7,611 nt of DNA from DASQDT01 sp036380435 (GTDB lineage: Bacteria; Acidobacteriota; Blastocatellia; Pyrinomonadales; Pyrinomonadaceae), in assembly GCA_036380435.1 (NCBI GenBank), contig DASVES010000304.1, positions 1 to 7,611 on the forward strand, given 5' to 3'. The notes under the pieces are model-generated. The model was not told the DNA's origin and did not search any database. It saw only the letters and a list, made by a program, of their open reading frames with translations. The position numbers and the translations under genes are program-made. This document shows positions 6,375 to 7,611 of this stretch, piece after piece (within the stretch, counting starts at the first letter, position 1; each line of letters opens with the position of its first letter).

Positions 6375-6488
6375 GAAGTAAGCAGTGAGCAGTGAGCAGT
6401 AAGCAGACAGAGCTATTCGGCGACGTGCGACGAGCTGCCAAAGCGAAAAAAACTGCTCACTGCTCACTGCTTACTGCTCACTTCTCAC
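6375..6488. repeat. Heptamer-built inverted repeat, element 4 (unit AGTRAGC)
   Basis: The left arm has four in-phase heptamers, AGTAAGC, AGTGAGC, AGTGAGC and AGTAAGC (6377-6404). The right arm has four reverse-complement units, GCTCACT, GCTCACT, GCTTACT and GCTCACT (6455-6482). The arms are separated by about 45 nt of unrelated sequence (6407-6451). A/G differences between units are not placed symmetrically, so the stem has a few mismatches or G-U pairs. It lies between a complete terminator and the ileS promoter. The -10 box of ileS begins 6 bp after the arm and its -35 position falls inside the arm. Confidence 0.85.
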
Positions 6489-6490
6489 TA

Positions 6491-6499
6491 TGCTAGTAT
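6491..6499 (+). promoter_or_regulatory. Extended -10 promoter of ileS
   Basis: TGCTAGTAT (6491-6499) fits an extended -10 (TGnTAnnnT). No good -35 box is visible; the position at 6471-6476 reads TTACTG and belongs to the right arm of element 4. The start would be near 6506, with a 27-nt leader containing AAGGAAG (6513-6519) before the ATG. Confidence 0.45.
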
Positions 6500-6532
6500 T
6501 CATATTTCACCGAAGGAAGTGACCGCAAGACC

Positions 6533-7611
6533 ATGTCAACCGAAGCACCGCTTGATCTTAAGAAGACCGTCAATCTGCCGAAGACGAACTTCTCGCAGAA
6601 GGCCAACCTCGGGCAGACGGAGCCGGCGCGTCTGAAGAAGTGGACGGAGATGGGCCTCTACCAGCTCATCCGCCGCGCGCGCTCGGGCCGCGACAAGTTC
6701 ATCCTCCACGACGGCCCGCCCTACGCCAACGCCGACATTCACCTCGGCACAGCGCTCAACAAGGTGCTCAAGGATTTGGTCGTCAAGTCGCGCACGATGA
6801 TGGGCTACGACGCGCCGTATGTTCCGGGCTACGACTGCCACGGCCTGCCCATCGAGCTGCACGTCGAGCGCAAGCTCGGCGAGAAGAAACGTCTGATGCC
6901 GCCCGCGAGCGTGCGCCGCGCCTGCCGCGAGTTCGCCGCCGACGCCCTCAAGCGCCAGACGCGCGACTTCCAGCGCCTCGGCATCCTCGGCCTCTGGGAG
7001 CAACCCTACCTGACGATGTCGAACCGCTACGAGGCGGAGACCGCTCGCCTGTTCGGCCGCTTCGTCGAGCGCGGCTACGTCTACAAGGGCGCGCGCCCCG
7101 TCTACTGGTGCATCCACGACCAGACGGCTCTGGCCGAGGCCGAGGTCGAGTACAACGAGCACACAAGCCCGTCCGTCTACGTCAAGTTTCCAGCAGCGTT
7201 CGACCCCGTGACCATCGACCCGGCGCTCGCGGGGCGCAAGGTCTTCTTTCTCATCTGGACGACGACGCCGTGGACGCTCCCCGCGAACCTCGGCATCGCC
7301 GTCAACCCGCTCTTCGAGTATGCCGCTATCGAGAACCCGGAGAACGGCGAGGTCTACATCGTCGCTTCGGAGTTGGCCGCAGAGGTAGCTCGCAAGTGCG
7401 GCATCGGCGAGCAGAGGCAAGTTTATTTCGGGGCAGGAATGTTTTCCGACCCCGAGGAGTTACGATTTAAGGTGCTCGCGCGTTTCTCCGGCGCGCTGCT
7501 CGACCGCCTCGAAGCACGCCACGCATGGCTCGACCGGCCGTCGCTTTTGATGCTCGGCGACCACGTCACCTTGGGCGGCGAGTCGGACGGCGAGACCGAG
7601 CTTGATCTGAA
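6533..7611 (+). CDS. ileS: Isoleucyl-tRNA synthetase, N-terminal part (partial at window end)
   Basis: The window holds 359 codons of a class Ia aminoacyl-tRNA synthetase that charges tRNA-Ile in the cytoplasm; the full family length is about 900-1000 aa. The frame is open to the last base. The N-terminal KTVNLPKTNFSQKANL block is typical of bacterial IleS. HDGPPYANADIHLGTALNK (59-77) contains the HIGH signature as HLGT (70-73), a variant allowed in the class I signature. PGYDCHGLPIE (98-108) is the isoleucine-pocket block. YWCIHDQTALAEAEVEY (191-207) leads into the CP1 editing domain, whose threonine-rich TTTPWTLP (243-250) hydrolyses mischarged Val-tRNA. The sequence ends within CP1 (GDHVTLGGES), before the expected GTG-VHTAPGHG block. 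The start is ATG 6533; AAGGAAG lies somewhat far upstream (about 13-14 nt). It is the first gene of its transcript and has its own promoter. Confidence 0.97.
   Translation, partial: MSTEAPLDLKKTVNLPKTNFSQKANLGQTEPARLKKWTEMGLYQLIRRARSGRDKFILHDGPPYANADIHLGTALNKVLKDLVVKSRTMMGYDAPYVPGYDCHGLPIELHVERKLGEKKRLMPPASVRRACREFAADALKRQTRDFQRLGILGLWEQPYLTMSNRYEAETARLFGRFVERGYVYKGARPVYWCIHDQTALAEAEVEYNEHTSPSVYVKFPAAFDPVTIDPALAGRKVFFLIWTTTPWTLPANLGIAVNPLFEYAAIENPENGEVYIVASELAAEVARKCGIGEQRQVYFGAGMFSDPEELRFKVLARFSGALLDRLEARHAWLDRPSLLMLGDHVTLGGESDGETELDL

Noticed and set aside
6377..6482. Short regular repeats that could suggest a CRISPR array
   Set aside because: Units are 7 bp with no spacers between them and the two arms are inverted; no cas gene is present.
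6740..6751. HLGT in place of HIGH in IleS as a possibly inactivating change
   Set aside because: Thr at the fourth position is permitted by the class I synthetase signature, and all other motifs are intact.
6536..7420. Long open frames opposite and out of frame with ileS, including one of 294 codons
   Set aside because: They are shadows from high GC third positions; the + frame from 6533 carries all IleS motifs.

Overview
The window is GC-rich bacterial chromosome with ordinary protein-coding density, and it most likely comes from an Acidobacteriota member (perhaps the Blastocatellia/Pyrinomonadaceae side). The reasons are the secreted VWFA-type protein of a kind abundant in that phylum, an FmdB-type zinc ribbon with a long Lys/Ser/Ala/Glu tail, a GAF-GAF-AAA+-Fis regulator, and the mix of GC-rich third positions with short lower-GC gaps. 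This assignment is an inference; no rRNA gene is present.

Layout: (1) 1-72, the last 23 codons of a + strand gene ending in a membrane helix. It converges on a - strand pair, fmdB-like (1140-1514) then a VWFA protein (165-1097), read from a near-consensus promoter at 1566-1594. (2) 1515-2024, a 510-bp gap of visibly lower GC without a convincing gene but with several short hairpins. It leads to a secreted lytic transglycosylase (2025-2666). (3) 2934-5057, a 707-aa sigma-54-dependent-type activator with two GAF sensor domains and a GAFTDA variant of the GAFTGA loop. (4) 5312-6290, a two-gene operon of small membrane-anchored helical proteins, YtxH-like and DUF948-like, the same pairing as ytxG/ytxH of Bacillus. 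It is closed by a canonical Rho-independent terminator. (5) 6533 to the window end, the 5' part of ileS, stopping inside the editing domain.

The most unusual content lies between the genes. Four intergenic spacers each hold a 75-130 bp inverted repeat whose arms are built from short units repeating with a 7-bp period. The unit sequence differs at every locus (TCAATCG, AGAGGTC, AAAGGGT, AGTRAGC), but the design is the same. Three start only 6-8 bp after a stop codon and the fourth starts right after a terminator. Three end just before, or inside, the next gene's promoter. This looks like a class of intergenic elements defined by architecture rather than sequence, reminiscent of the heptanucleotide short tandem repeats known in filamentous cyanobacteria.

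Functionally the genes are mostly housekeeping or envelope related (peptidoglycan cleavage, membrane-anchored coiled coils, secreted VWFA protein, isoleucyl-tRNA synthesis) plus one signal-responsive transcription activator. Three promoter candidates share a TTGCA-type -35 box with 17-18 bp spacing, which supports each of them.
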